A stretch of DNA of 49,313 nt, taken from the NCBI GenBank assembly GCA_964455395.1, contig CAYVWB010000031.1, positions 1 to 49,313 of the forward strand, read 5' to 3'. A program made the position numbers and the translations under genes. Numbering within the stretch: the first letter of the stretch is position 1; each line of letters opens with the position of its first letter. Shown here one piece after another: positions 1-8,591 of this stretch. The notes below the pieces were generated by a model. It had not been told where the DNA came from, ran no database searches, and saw only the letters and a list, made by a program, of their open reading frames with translations. Source of the DNA: CAYVWB01 sp964455395 (lineage in GTDB: Bacteria > Desulfobacterota > Desulfovibrionia > Desulfovibrionales > Desulfovibrionaceae).

Positions 1-2
1 TG

Positions 3-1010
3 CCACCGGGATATTCGCTCAAGCAGGCCGACGCCACGGGCTGGATGGCGATGTCCTCCTTGAACATGACGGGCATCGCCGTGGAGCTGGCCCAGGAGCT
101 GCCCGAGTACGAGGACATGGCCATTCAGTGTTACCAGCAGTTCCTCGCCATCGCCAACGCCATGGCCGGCCACACAGGCGTCAGCATCTCCCTGTGGGAC
201 GAGCAGGCCGGCTTCTACAAGGACCTGGTGGTCACACCGGAAGGAGCCGTCCAGCATATCGACGTCTACTCGTACGTCGGCCTCATCCCCTTGCTGGCCA
301 GCGAAGTCACCCGACCCGAGAACCTTCGGAACGTCCCACGGTTCAAGGCAATGCTGGACCGCCACGGCGGCGGCGTCTACGACGGACACGTGGTCTCCGC
401 CTGCCCCGTGCATGTGAACGAAAAGGGCGAGCACCTGCTCTCCTTGGTGGAGGCGGACAAGCTCAAGGCCATCATGACGCGGCTGCTGAGCGAGGATGAA
501 TTCCTCTCGCCCCATGGCTTGCGCAGCGTCTCGAAACTCCACGCCACCCACCCGAACCTGGGTTGTCTGCCCGGGGTGGGCGAGGCGCTCATCAGCTACG
601 AACCCGGCGAGTCCCAAAGCTTCCTTTTCGGCGGCAACTCCAACTGGCGAGGCCCCGTGTGGATGCCCATCAATTACGCGCTCATGCGGGCGCTCTCCCG
701 CTTCCACGAATTCCACGGGCCCGAGTTCCGCATCCCCCTGCCCGGCACGGACGAAACCATCTGCCTGGAAACAGCCGTGGAGATCATCAACCAGCGCCTG
801 CTCGCCATCTTCCGCCGTGACGACGAGGGCCGTGTGCCCGCCTTCCCCGCAGAAAGTCCCTTCCAGCACGACCCCCACTGGCGCGACCTGCGGTTGTTTC
901 ACGAATACTTCCACGGTGAAACCGGACAGGGCCTGGGCGCTTCGCACCAGACGGGCTGGACCGGGCTGGTGGCCAACATGCTGCAACGGCCCAAAAAGCC
1001 TGTGGATTGA
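3..1010 (+). CDS. GH63/MGH1-type glucosidase, C-terminal part (5' partial)
   Basis: The frame is open from the first bases of the window, so the N-terminus lies outside; 335 residues are visible. The segment is the end of an (alpha/alpha)6 glycoside hydrolase of the GH63 / mannosyl-oligosaccharide-glucosidase-like group. Support comes from the GNSNWRGPVWMPINY motif in the middle and an HEYFHGETGQGLGASHQTGW block near the C-terminus, where the family carries a conserved Glu and the ASHQTGWTG signature. Bacterial members hydrolyse alpha-glucosides or osmolyte glycosides such as glucosyl- or mannosylglycerate. The exact substrate cannot be read from this part. An SDR dehydrogenase follows 72 bp downstream on the same strand, so the two are probably one sugar-catabolic unit. 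Confidence 0.82.
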   Translation, partial: PPGYSLKQADATGWMAMSSLNMTGIAVELAQELPEYEDMAIQCYQQFLAIANAMAGHTGVSISLWDEQAGFYKDLVVTPEGAVQHIDVYSYVGLIPLLASEVTRPENLRNVPRFKAMLDRHGGGVYDGHVVSACPVHVNEKGEHLLSLVEADKLKAIMTRLLSEDEFLSPHGLRSVSKLHATHPNLGCLPGVGEALISYEPGESQSFLFGGNSNWRGPVWMPINYALMRALSRFHEFHGPEFRIPLPGTDETICLETAVEIINQRLLAIFRRDDEGRVPAFPAESPFQHDPHWRDLRLFHEYFHGETGQGLGASHQTGWTGLVANMLQRPKKPVD

Positions 1011-1082
1011 CCCGAAACGAAGCCGCACGCCCCACCAAGCCCCGCGAGTGCGCCACACGTCTTCAACAGAAGAGGAACCCTC

Positions 1083-1901
1083 ATGAAAAATGCCACGGAT
1101 TTGCAGCTGCTTGCAGGCCAGTCCGCCATCGTCACAGGAGCCAGCTCCGGCATCGGGGCCGGCATCGCCGCCCATCTCGGAGCGCACGGCGCCAAGGTGC
1201 TGGTGAATTTCGCCGGCAGTCGTGAGGGCGCGGAGCGCGTCGTCAGGGAGATCACGGAAGCCGGCGGCGAGGCCTTCGCCTTCCAGGCCGACGTGAGCCG
1301 GGAAGAAGCCGTGCAGGCCATGTTCGCCGAGGCCGTCAAGCGCTTCGGGACGGTGGACATTCTGGTGAACAACGCTGGCGTGCAAAAGGACGCCGCCTTC
1401 GTGGACATGACCGTGGCGCAGTGGAATCGGGTGCTGGAGATCAACCTCACCGGCGCGTTTCTCTGCGCACGGGAGGCGACCAAGGAGTTCTACCGCCGGG
1501 GCATGACGCCGGAACGCTCGTGCGCGCTGGGGAAGATCATCTTCATCAGCTCGGTGCACGAAGTCATCCCCTGGGCGGGGCATGTGAACTACGCGGCCTC
1601 CAAGGGCGGGCTGATGCTCCTCATGAAGTCCATCGCGCAGGAGCTCGGCCCAGACAAGATCCGCGTGAACTCGGTCTGCCCCGGCGCCATCAAGACGCCC
1701 ATCAACCGCGCGGCCTGGGAGACCCCGGAAGCCCTCGAAAGCCTGCTCACGCTCATCCCCTCCAAGCGCGTCGGCGAACCGGCGGACATCGCCCGTGCCA
1801 CGGCATGGCTCGCTTCGGACCAGGCCGACTACATCCATGGCGCTTCCCTTTTCGTGGACGGCGGCATGACGCTCTATCCCGGTTTCGCCACAGGCGGCTA
1901 A
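1083..1901 (+). CDS. SDR-family oxidoreductase (glucose 1-dehydrogenase-like)
   Basis: This 272-residue classical short-chain dehydrogenase has the nucleotide-binding motif TGASSGIG at 18-25, NNAG at 96-99 and the catalytic YAASK (Tyr170, Lys174). The tail GASLFVDGGMTLYPGF is typical of glucose 1-dehydrogenase-like SDRs, which oxidise beta-D-glucose to gluconolactone with NAD(P). The basic-residue pattern after the second beta strand (NFAGSREGAE) would suit NADP, but this is inference. The start at 1083 is preceded by AGAGGA. Its position just after the glucosidase suggests that it oxidises the sugar released by that enzyme. Other SDR substrates are possible. Confidence 0.85.
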   Translation: MKNATDLQLLAGQSAIVTGASSGIGAGIAAHLGAHGAKVLVNFAGSREGAERVVREITEAGGEAFAFQADVSREEAVQAMFAEAVKRFGTVDILVNNAGVQKDAAFVDMTVAQWNRVLEINLTGAFLCAREATKEFYRRGMTPERSCALGKIIFISSVHEVIPWAGHVNYAASKGGLMLLMKSIAQELGPDKIRVNSVCPGAIKTPINRAAWETPEALESLLTLIPSKRVGEPADIARATAWLASDQADYIHGASLFVDGGMTLYPGFATGG

Positions 1902-2745
1902 CGCAATCGCTATATCAGCACCCGTGTATTGAGCTCCACCATACGCCTGGCGCACAGTCTGTGCGCCTTGGTTTTCGACCTGACACACAGCCTCGTCATG
2001 CGACGACAGAGCGAACAGGGTCATTGCGAGAGAGAACATCCATCTTCGGCGCGTTCATACCCTTCAGAAGCAAGGCGCGTTGCAGTCGAACAAGGCTCTG
2101 GACGTTCATCCATGGATGCGCATGATGGACGCCGACCTCTGATTGACGTCACCATGGGCGTTCTGCTGTTGCGCACGAACGCCTGTATTGAACAGGAGCA
2201 CGCCGCTCCGCAGTGTCATCGACTCGTGACAGAGTCACATCCAACGCGCCTCCACCCACGTTGCAGAGAGCGAGCCCCTGCGCCTCGGACCACGACATGC
2301 GCGCGCCACGCCGCAATGGCCGGCTGGCTCACCGTCCACCCTGGCAGAGTCGACCCCACACCGCGAGCCCTGCGCCGCATCATCCTGATTTTCCATACGC
2401 ATTCAGAGACCACGGCGCTTCAAAACGGGAGCTGCACGCAGGCGGCCTGTCCGCTTTCCCAGCCCTGTCGGCATGCTCTTTCGCGACACGGCCGCAGCGC
2501 GCGCCGCGGACCGCGTTCCCTCCACATGCTTGCCCGCGCGGCGTTCGACAGGGAGCCGGACGCGCACGGCTGCGGCGCCGTCGTTCCCACCGGACGCGCA
2601 CGTTGGACTGCCGGACTTTACTTCGCGGACGATCACGGTAGTATGGACGAATGGCGATACTCCCACTCGCGGCTCCAGTCGCGCCTCCCCTCGAGGGGGC
2701 CATGTCCTCGCCCCGTCGCGCCGCCCCATCACGTCAGGAGCGCGC
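1902..2745. other. 844-bp stretch without a convincing gene
   Basis: The open frames here are Arg/Pro/His-rich compositional frames that share no recognisable domain. The long frame entering trkH from upstream lacks membrane character until 2746. I see no RNA gene or insertion sequence. The last part must hold the trkH promoter, but no -35/-10 pair stands out. Confidence 0.5.
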
Positions 2746-4206
2746 ATGATGAGGGACGCGGCCATCACCTTCGCCATTCGGCCGGCCATGCTGCTGCGCG
2801 CCTTCGGATCCATGGGGATGATCCTGGCTGTGCTGACCCTGGCTCCCATGGCCGTGGCGCTGTTGGATGGCGAATACGCCATGGCCTGGCGCTACGGCGT
2901 GGTCATCCTCGTCATGACAGGGCTGACTCTGTTGGGACGCCGGGTGCGGGTCTCCTTGCAAGACATCCAGACGAATGAGGTTTTCGCGCTGGCTGTGCTG
3001 CTCTTTCTGGGCGCGCCGTTGCTCATGGCGTTTCCCATGGCAGGCGTGGGCGTCCCGTATGTGGATGCGTTCTTCGAAGCCCTCTCCGGCGCCACCACCA
3101 CGGGGTTGAGCACCATCCCCACCCTGCAGGACGCGCCCCGGCCATTCCTCTTTTCCCGCGCCTGGATGCAGTGGTACGGCGGCTTGGGCATCGTCGTCGT
3201 CTCGCTGGCGTTGCTCACGCCGCCGGGGGGCGTTGCCAAACGACTCGCCGCCGTGGAAGACGTGGGGGACGATCTCTGGGGCGGGGCCAAGGCGTACGCC
3301 CGGCGGGTGGTCATCGCCTACGGCGCCATCACGGTCGCGGCCATTGCGGCATTGCTGCTGTGCGGCGTCGGCCTTTTCGAGAGCCTCACGCTGAGTTTGG
3401 CGGCGGTCTCCACAGGCGGTTTCGCGCCCACGGACGCCAGCTTGGCCGCCTTGAGCGCGCCGGGGCAGTGGGCGGTCATCGCGGCGTGCGTGGCGGGGGC
3501 GGCGCCGCTCATCCTCTACATGCCGCCGTATCGCACCAGCCGGGTGCGCCGTTTGATGCGTCTGGAAGTGGTGACGATGCTGGGCCTCGCCGTGCTGGGC
3601 GCGGTGGCCATGACGGTCTGTCTGCGGGCGTTCGAGGACTTCGGCTGGTCGCAGGCGTTGACAGTCGGCCCCGTGATGGCGTTCTCCGCGCAGACCACGG
3701 CCGGTTTCTCCAGCGTGGAGCTGGCGCCCATGCACGACGCCACCCAGGCTGCGCTGCTGCCGGGCATGCTCATCGGGGGGTGTGTGGGATCCACGGGCGG
3801 CGGCGTGAAGGTACTGCGCGTCCTGTTGTTTCTGGGGCTATTGCACACGTTTCTGGCGCGCATCAACATGCCGCGCCGGGCAGTGCGGCCGCCGCGTTTT
3901 CTGGGGGAGATCATCGATTCGCGAGCCATCCAGAACGCGCTGGTGCTCATCATGCTTTATCTGCTCACGGCGCTGGGTTCATGGATGGCGTTTCTCGCGT
4001 ACGGTTATCCGCCCATGGAATCGCTCTTCGACGTCTGCTCCGCCGTGGGCACGGTGGGCCTTTCCGCGGGGGTGGTGGACGCCAGCCTGCCCACGCCGCT
4101 GAAGCTCGTCCTCTGCCTGGACATGCTGATGGGCCGTCTGGAGGTGCTCGCCGTGCTGGTGTTGTTGAATCCGTCATCCTGGTTGGGAAGGAGAGCCACG
4201 CCATGA
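2746..4206 (+). CDS. trkH: TrkH/KtrB-type potassium transporter membrane subunit
   Basis: This 486-residue protein forms the K+-conducting part of a Trk/Ktr uptake system in the inner membrane. The four pore-loop repeats of the family are visible as SGATTTGLST, AAVSTGGFAP, FSAQTTAGFSS and SAVGTVGLSAG, plus the GSTGGGVKV segment after the third. Hydrophobic helices alternate throughout. The frame is open much further upstream, but I place the start at ATG 2746 because AGGAG lies five bases before it and membrane character begins there. The stop overlaps the start of trkA by four bases (ATGA), which implies translational coupling. Confidence 0.92.
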   Translation: MMRDAAITFAIRPAMLLRAFGSMGMILAVLTLAPMAVALLDGEYAMAWRYGVVILVMTGLTLLGRRVRVSLQDIQTNEVFALAVLLFLGAPLLMAFPMAGVGVPYVDAFFEALSGATTTGLSTIPTLQDAPRPFLFSRAWMQWYGGLGIVVVSLALLTPPGGVAKRLAAVEDVGDDLWGGAKAYARRVVIAYGAITVAAIAALLLCGVGLFESLTLSLAAVSTGGFAPTDASLAALSAPGQWAVIAACVAGAAPLILYMPPYRTSRVRRLMRLEVVTMLGLAVLGAVAMTVCLRAFEDFGWSQALTVGPVMAFSAQTTAGFSSVELAPMHDATQAALLPGMLIGGCVGSTGGGVKVLRVLLFLGLLHTFLARINMPRRAVRPPRFLGEIIDSRAIQNALVLIMLYLLTALGSWMAFLAYGYPPMESLFDVCSAVGTVGLSAGVVDASLPTPLKLVLCLDMLMGRLEVLAVLVLLNPSSWLGRRATP

Positions 4207-4856
4207 GAATCGTCTTCATCGGCGCGGGGGAGACATCCCTGCGCACTGCGGAACAGCTCATCCGCCGAGGCTACGAGGTCGTCATCATCGAAAAGGACGA
4301 AGACAAGGCCGAAGCGCTGGCCGAGACCATGGACTGCAGCTTCCTCCACGGGGACGGGAGCAGCCCCGCCGTGCTCAAGCAGACGCAGCCCGAGGAGTCG
4401 GACGTGTTGCTGTGCCTCTCCAACAGCGACCAGGACAACCTCATCGCCGGGCTGGTGGGCCGCTCCATGGGATTCAGCAAAGTCATCGTGAGCATTCTGG
4501 ATCCGGACTTCGAGCCCATTTGCCGGGAGCTGGGTCTGAGCGACGTCATCATCCCCACGCGCACCATCAGCCGCTTCCTGGCGGACTCGGTCATCGGCGT
4601 GGACGTGCTGGAACTGCGCACGGTCATCAAGGGGGCGGCGCGCATTTTCTCCTTCACCGCTCGCAAGGAGGACGCCGGGGAAGTGCAGGCGCTCGAGTTG
4701 CCCGAGGAGGCCCGGGTGGTCTGTCTCTATCGCGGCAAGGAGTTCCTGCTTGCGGATCCGGAGACGACCATCAAGGCGAACGACGAGGTGGTGGTGCTGA
4801 CCCACAGCAGACACATGGACGAACTGCGCGACCGCTGGACCATGCAGACGGAATGA
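4203..4856 (+). CDS. trkA: TrkA/KtrA-type NAD-binding potassium uptake regulator
   Basis: This 217-residue cytoplasmic RCK protein gates the TrkH channel encoded directly upstream. The N-terminal Rossmann fold shows FIGAGETSLRTAEQL, followed by an acidic nucleotide-binding strand end (VVIIEKDEDKAE). The C-terminal half is a TrkA_C domain (roughly 135-217). It has one RCK unit, half the length of the E. coli TrkA tandem, and so is closer to KtrA/SapA-type regulators. The start overlaps the trkH stop. Confidence 0.9.
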   Translation: MRIVFIGAGETSLRTAEQLIRRGYEVVIIEKDEDKAEALAETMDCSFLHGDGSSPAVLKQTQPEESDVLLCLSNSDQDNLIAGLVGRSMGFSKVIVSILDPDFEPICRELGLSDVIIPTRTISRFLADSVIGVDVLELRTVIKGAARIFSFTARKEDAGEVQALELPEEARVVCLYRGKEFLLADPETTIKANDEVVVLTHSRHMDELRDRWTMQTE

Positions 4857-5037
4857 GGCCGCTGCGGGAGCGCGCGCCACGCGCCGGGCGTATTGTGGCG
4901 CACGGCGCGCCGGCCCGGGGGCGAAGCAAGGCATGGCCAAGACGGCGTGGTCCATGTACAAGAGCCAGGCGACACCAATCCGCAGCATCCCTTCGGGTGC
5001 ATGCGATGAGGCGCCTTTTCATTCAAGAGGAGAAATC

Positions 5038-5541
5038 ATGAAGAAAACCTTCGTACAGACCATTACGGGAAAGGACAAGAAGGAGCTGCTCAAGGAGCTG
5101 GCTCGGGTCACGCGCGATTCCGGCGGGGAGTGGCTCAACACGAAGCTCATCCGTGTCCACCACCAGTTCGCGGCCATGATGAAGCTCTCGGTCGATGCGG
5201 AGCAGGAAACCGAGCTGCGAGCCACCCTGGAGACGAACTTTCCGGATTTGCATTTTTCGTTCGCCCCCATGGAGGCCGACGACGGCGAGAAAGTGGAAGT
5301 CGCCACGCTGGTGGCTGATTGTCAGGATCGTCCCGGCTTGACGCACGACATCACCAAGACCCTCTCAGATCTCGACCTGAAAGCCGAGAACATGGAGTTT
5401 CACCGGCTCCCGGTCACCCCGGTGGGCGGCACCGTGTACACGGCGCGCATGACTGTGGAATTCCCCGACGAGGCAAGCAAGCAAGAGCTCCTCGAGCGGC
5501 TCGAGTCCATTTCAGACTGCATGCACATCAATTTCGAATAA
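5038..5541 (+). CDS. Double ACT-domain protein, GcvR-like
   Basis: The protein has 167 residues with two ACT-like modules: roughly 4-80 (VQTITGKDKKELLKELARV) and 90-165 (VATLVADCQDRPGLTHDI). This layout matches the glycine cleavage system repressor (GcvR) family, which senses amino acids and acts through protein partners rather than a DNA-binding domain. The frame opens at 4933, but AAGAGGAG at 5025-5032 points to ATG 5038. No glycine-cleavage genes are in the window, so the partner is unknown. A strong hairpin follows the stop. Confidence 0.8.
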   Translation: MKKTFVQTITGKDKKELLKELARVTRDSGGEWLNTKLIRVHHQFAAMMKLSVDAEQETELRATLETNFPDLHFSFAPMEADDGEKVEVATLVADCQDRPGLTHDITKTLSDLDLKAENMEFHRLPVTPVGGTVYTARMTVEFPDEASKQELLERLESISDCMHINFE

Positions 5542-5563
5542 GCCGCCTGACGCATAAGGCTCA

Positions 5564-5596
5564 AAGGCCGGCGTGGAGCGTCTCCATGCCGGCCTT
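5564..5596. terminator. Bidirectional hairpin terminator between the ACT gene and the DUF3360 gene
   Basis: A 15-bp stem (arms AAGGCCGGCGTGGAG and CTCCATGCCGGCCTT, one G-T pair) closes on a 3-base loop between two convergent stop codons. The U-tract is poor on both strands, so termination is inferred from position and stem strength. Confidence 0.6.
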
Positions 5597-5615
5597 GTGT
5601 CGTTGTCTGGCGGCT

Positions 5616-7073
5616 CTATTTGATCAGCGCGGGAATGCCGGGGATCATGCCGACTATCGCCATGGCGATGGTGCTGACAGCCAAGGCGAGACCGGGGATG
5701 ACCAGACGGTCGGCGAGCTTCAGGCGCTTGGGGCGTTCCTTGTCGGCGATCAAACCGTTGTTGTCCAGAAACAGGGTCAGCGCCCAGCCGAACACCGGGT
5801 TGACGATGGCCGACGAGAAAATGCAGATGCCTGCAGACTTGGTGTCCCGGGGATTGTGGACCATCTCCATGCCGGCTTCCAGCAGCGGGAGGTAGACGCC
5901 GACCAGCAAGGCGATGCTCAAGACGGGCTGCCACACGGCGATGTCCATGGGGAACCCCGCAATGGCGACGACGACGCACAGCACGCCGGTCAGGATGGCG
6001 CCCGCGGGGATGGGCCGTTTGGCGATGGCGGCGGGGATCATGTACGTCCCCCACGACGAGGTCATGCAGCCGCTGCCCAGCAGGTTCACCACCACCTGAC
6101 GCGCGGAACACCCGACCATGGTGTCGTCCACATCCATGAGCACCTTCTTGGCTTTCCGCGGGTAATTCATCTCCTGGAAGATGCGATGGCCCAGGAAATC
6201 CGGCGACCACATGGCCACCGCCAGGATGGCGAAGGGAAGCGACGCCACGAAATGTCCGACCCCGGGCAACCCGAGGCGCCACCCCGTCTCATCGCCCCAC
6301 CAGTACATGGGATTGAAGCTCGGCAACCCCGGGCTCGTGGTGAACTCGAACGGCGCCCCCAGACCCAGCGCGACCATGGCCGCCAGCAGGGAACACAGCG
6401 GAATGGAAAGCCACCGTTTCCCCATGCGGGCCAGCAAGGCGTACAACAGCAGATTGCAGAACAGCACCAGGAAACTGACATACCCCAGGCCGAGGGCTCC
6501 GGCCCAGCTGCGCATGGCGTCCACCTGTCCTATCGTGCCGATGGCGCCCAGATAGACCAAAAGGCCACCAGCCACGCCCTGGCTGGTCACCTTGACCAAG
6601 CGCGACCCACCCTTGGTGATGCTCATCACCACCCCGAACACGGCGATGAGCGCCCCCAACGCCAACGGATGGGTGCCGGAAGCCGCCATGAGAGGAATAA
6701 GCGGCAGCATGGGGCCGTGAATTCCGGCCAAATTGGCGCGGGGGTTGAACACCCCGGAAAACAGAATGACGAACAAGACCGAAGTGGCGATCATGTCCAC
6801 ACGGACGTTCTCCACGATGAAGCCCATGTCCAGACCATACGCCTCGGCGAAGGTCTTGGTCACGGCGGTGCACATCACGGTCAGCCCGATGGTCCCGGCG
6901 ATGGCCGGTATCATATCCTCCATCTCGAAGCGGAAATCGCGGCCCGGCAGGTTCAGTCCCCACCGCTTGGGCTTCATGATGGTCAATTCATGGTCGAGAT
7001 ACTCGGAACGGGAGTCGAAATCCTTTGCAGGTTTGTGGAGATCACGATAGCTCGCTTCAGATGTCGTTGGCAT
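5616..7073 (-). CDS. DUF3360-family multi-pass membrane protein (putative permease)
   Basis: This 485-residue protein has about a dozen hydrophobic segments and an N-terminal cytoplasmic stretch with LHKPAKDFDSRSEYLDHE and MKPKRWGLNLPGRDFRFE, which I recognise as the DUF3360 family. These proteins resemble sulfate/nucleobase permeases of the APC clan, but no substrate is established. GVFNPRANLAGIHGPMLPLI looks like the substrate-site half-helix of that fold. GAGGA lies nine bases before the ATG. It stands alone on the minus strand with its own promoter and an inverted repeat near the predicted transcription start. Confidence 0.78.
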   Translation of the reverse strand: MPTTSEASYRDLHKPAKDFDSRSEYLDHELTIMKPKRWGLNLPGRDFRFEMEDMIPAIAGTIGLTVMCTAVTKTFAEAYGLDMGFIVENVRVDMIATSVLFVILFSGVFNPRANLAGIHGPMLPLIPLMAASGTHPLALGALIAVFGVVMSITKGGSRLVKVTSQGVAGGLLVYLGAIGTIGQVDAMRSWAGALGLGYVSFLVLFCNLLLYALLARMGKRWLSIPLCSLLAAMVALGLGAPFEFTTSPGLPSFNPMYWWGDETGWRLGLPGVGHFVASLPFAILAVAMWSPDFLGHRIFQEMNYPRKAKKVLMDVDDTMVGCSARQVVVNLLGSGCMTSSWGTYMIPAAIAKRPIPAGAILTGVLCVVVAIAGFPMDIAVWQPVLSIALLVGVYLPLLEAGMEMVHNPRDTKSAGICIFSSAIVNPVFGWALTLFLDNNGLIADKERPKRLKLADRLVIPGLALAVSTIAMAIVGMIPGIPALIK

Positions 7074-7133
7074 TACGTCGAATCCTCAGTTTTTCCAGTG
7101 TGCACAGACTTCTACATCTCAGACGCTTGAAAC

Positions 7134-7160
7134 ATGTTCCATTTAAACCCATAGGAACAT
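7134..7160. promoter_or_regulatory. Inverted repeat, candidate operator of the DUF3360 gene
   Basis: ATGTTCC (7134-7140) and GGAACAT (7154-7160) form perfect 7-bp arms around an AT-rich 13-base centre. The repeat covers the predicted transcription start of the minus-strand gene, a typical repressor position. The cognate regulator is not known. Confidence 0.4.
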
Positions 7161-7163
7161 TTT

Positions 7164-7192
7164 CTTAAACATCTGGCAACAATTCCTTTCAA
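7164..7192 (-). promoter_or_regulatory. Candidate sigma-70 promoter of the DUF3360 gene
   Basis: On the minus strand, TTGAAA (7192-7187) is separated by 17 bases from TTTAAG (7169-7164). It lies about 90 bases before the start codon in a local AT-rich patch. Confidence 0.45.
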
Positions 7193-7357
7193 GAAGACGC
7201 ACTGCATGCCATCCACGCATGGCCCCACGCGCCTCCCTCGCAAGCCTTCACAGGAAAGAGCCGGCGCAGAAGCGAGCCGCGTCCCTCGACGCCATCGTCA
7301 GGATCCAGCCGGACGCAGCGACCGCGCGGACATTGCCCGCAATCCCACCTGACGAAA

Positions 7358-7386
7358 TTGACAAAATCCGCATGGGTGAATAATTT
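7358..7386 (+). promoter_or_regulatory. Candidate promoter of the S24-type regulator
   Basis: A perfect TTGACA at 7358-7363 is followed after 15 to 17 bases by AATAAT/TAATTT. The sequence ATTGACAAAAT includes the half-site TGACAAA, which recurs as a palindrome at 8273, so the promoter may be autoregulated. Confidence 0.4.
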
Positions 7387-7467
7387 TTTGATTTGAATCG
7401 ACGCCACGCCAAGCATGATTGTTTTCCATGAACTACCACGACGCGAATGCGTACCGCGGGTTTGCGT

Positions 7468-8217
7468 ATGTCCACCAAGCACGCCTCGAACTCCGAAGCC
7501 TCCGAGATCATTGCACGAATGATGAAAGCCTCCGGCAAGCGCACGCAGAAGGAGCTTGCCGGGGAGCTTGAAACCATCCCGTCGACCATCAGCGCCTGGA
7601 AAGCGCGCGGCGCTGTGCCCATGGAGTGGGTCTACCGGGCTGCGCACCTCTTCAAAGTGGCCCCCGAGTGGCTGATCAGCGGCGAAACACCCGGCAGTCA
7701 GGCCAGCCGCGCCGACCACCCCGGCATCACGGTGTTGGACATCGCCGGCGCGGCCGTGTCCGTGCGCATCACGCTGCCGGCGGACCAGCAACTGATCGGC
7801 ATCGTGTATTCCGAAAGCGGCGCCACCCGGCTCAGGGAGTATGTCTGCCGCCCGGTGGTGCGCCCAAGTCTCAACGAATTCGGCGAGATGGTTCCGGATC
7901 TGGGCAACGTCCCCTACGTCATGCGCCGCTCGGAAGCAGACCGCATGGGCGACTGGCTCGCCATGGTCTGCTTCAGAGCCAGCGAGGCGATTGGACCCAT
8001 CCTGCCTGGCGACTGGATCCTCGTGGACACAGGCCAGACCCTGCCGGTGGCGTCCCGCATATACCTCGTGGCCGTGGGCAAGCGCCTTGTGGTCCGCCGC
8101 TTCGAGGTCTCCGCGGATGGCGGCGTCTTCATCGCCGAGCGCAGCAACGCGCCGGCCATCCCGGAACAAGACGCCGTGGTGCTGGGCCTCGTCCTGGAGC
8201 GCGCCGGCCCGATCTGA
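7468..8217 (+). CDS. CI-type HTH / S24-fold transcriptional regulator
   Basis: The protein has 249 residues from ATG 7468; ATG 7447 in the same frame is an alternative start. Residues about 5-65 form a phage-CI-like helix-turn-helix (KRTQKELAGELETIPSTIS). Residues about 135-240 are an S24/LexA-like C-terminal domain, seen as LPGDWILVDTG and RIYLVAVGKRLVVRRFEV. In active S24 proteins a Ser in a DSMxP-type motif and a Lys in vKRL do self-cleavage. Here the matching segments read SEAIGPIL and VVRRFE, so autoproteolysis is probably lost. It lies between the DUF3360 gene and the amine operon and could control either. Confidence 0.75.
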   Translation: MSTKHASNSEASEIIARMMKASGKRTQKELAGELETIPSTISAWKARGAVPMEWVYRAAHLFKVAPEWLISGETPGSQASRADHPGITVLDIAGAAVSVRITLPADQQLIGIVYSESGATRLREYVCRPVVRPSLNEFGEMVPDLGNVPYVMRRSEADRMGDWLAMVCFRASEAIGPILPGDWILVDTGQTLPVASRIYLVAVGKRLVVRRFEVSADGGVFIAERSNAPAIPEQDAVVLGLVLERAGPI

Positions 8218-8272
8218 GTGCACGGAATTGAATTTTCCTCGCACGACACGGGACGACCGCCGCCGCGCTGCA

Positions 8273-8286
8273 TGACAAATTTGTCA
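8273..8286. promoter_or_regulatory. Perfect palindrome TGACAAATTTGTCA, candidate operator
   Basis: This 14-bp perfect palindrome lies 55 bp after the S24 regulator and about 230 bp before the predicted start of the amine operon transcript. Its half-site TGACAAA also occurs in the regulator's own candidate promoter at 7359-7365. That the regulator binds here is inference. Confidence 0.4.
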
Positions 8287-8472
8287 ATTATTGCTCCCTG
8301 AAATCCGCCCTCTTTCACACGCTGCTTGAGGCGCCGACAACGTCACGCGGTCGACGCATTCCATCTCAACATTCTGTAATTTTTACTTAATTCTTCCGAC
8401 CACGGCCACGACTCGGCTCGCAGAGGACGCGCTGACGCCAGTGCGCCACCGTACCAACAACTTATTGAAAAT

Positions 8473-8486
8473 AGGAGATTTCTCCT
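8473..8486. promoter_or_regulatory. Inverted repeat AGGAGA-TT-TCTCCT just upstream of the sigma-54-like promoter
   Basis: Perfect 6-bp arms around TT end four bases before the -24 element. This position could serve an activator or repressor. No further copy was noticed in the window. Confidence 0.3.
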
Positions 8487-8489
8487 CCC

Positions 8490-8506
8490 CGGCACGGGAA
8501 ATGCTT
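8490..8506 (+). promoter_or_regulatory. Sigma-54-type (-24/-12) promoter of the amine operon
   Basis: CGGCACG followed by four bases and ATGCT matches the sigma-54 consensus TGGCACG-N4-TTGCW at 10 of 12 positions. It keeps the essential GG (8491-8492) and GC (8503-8504) ten bases apart. The predicted transcript would start near 8515, about 77 bases before the ligase ATG. Sigma-54 control suits a nitrogen-acquisition operon. No enhancer-binding protein gene lies in the window. Confidence 0.6.
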
Positions 8507-8591
8507 ATTTCGTCACACTTGAGCTCGCGCCCGTCGGACGGCGCGGAGGCTACCGTCGGAGAAACCGGGACAATCGCTGGGAGGTGCGCCC

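Noticed and set aside
1929..2745. Long open frames continuing into trkH
   Set aside because: Composition is Arg/His/Pro-rich without domain features; membrane character and the ribosome site begin at 2746.
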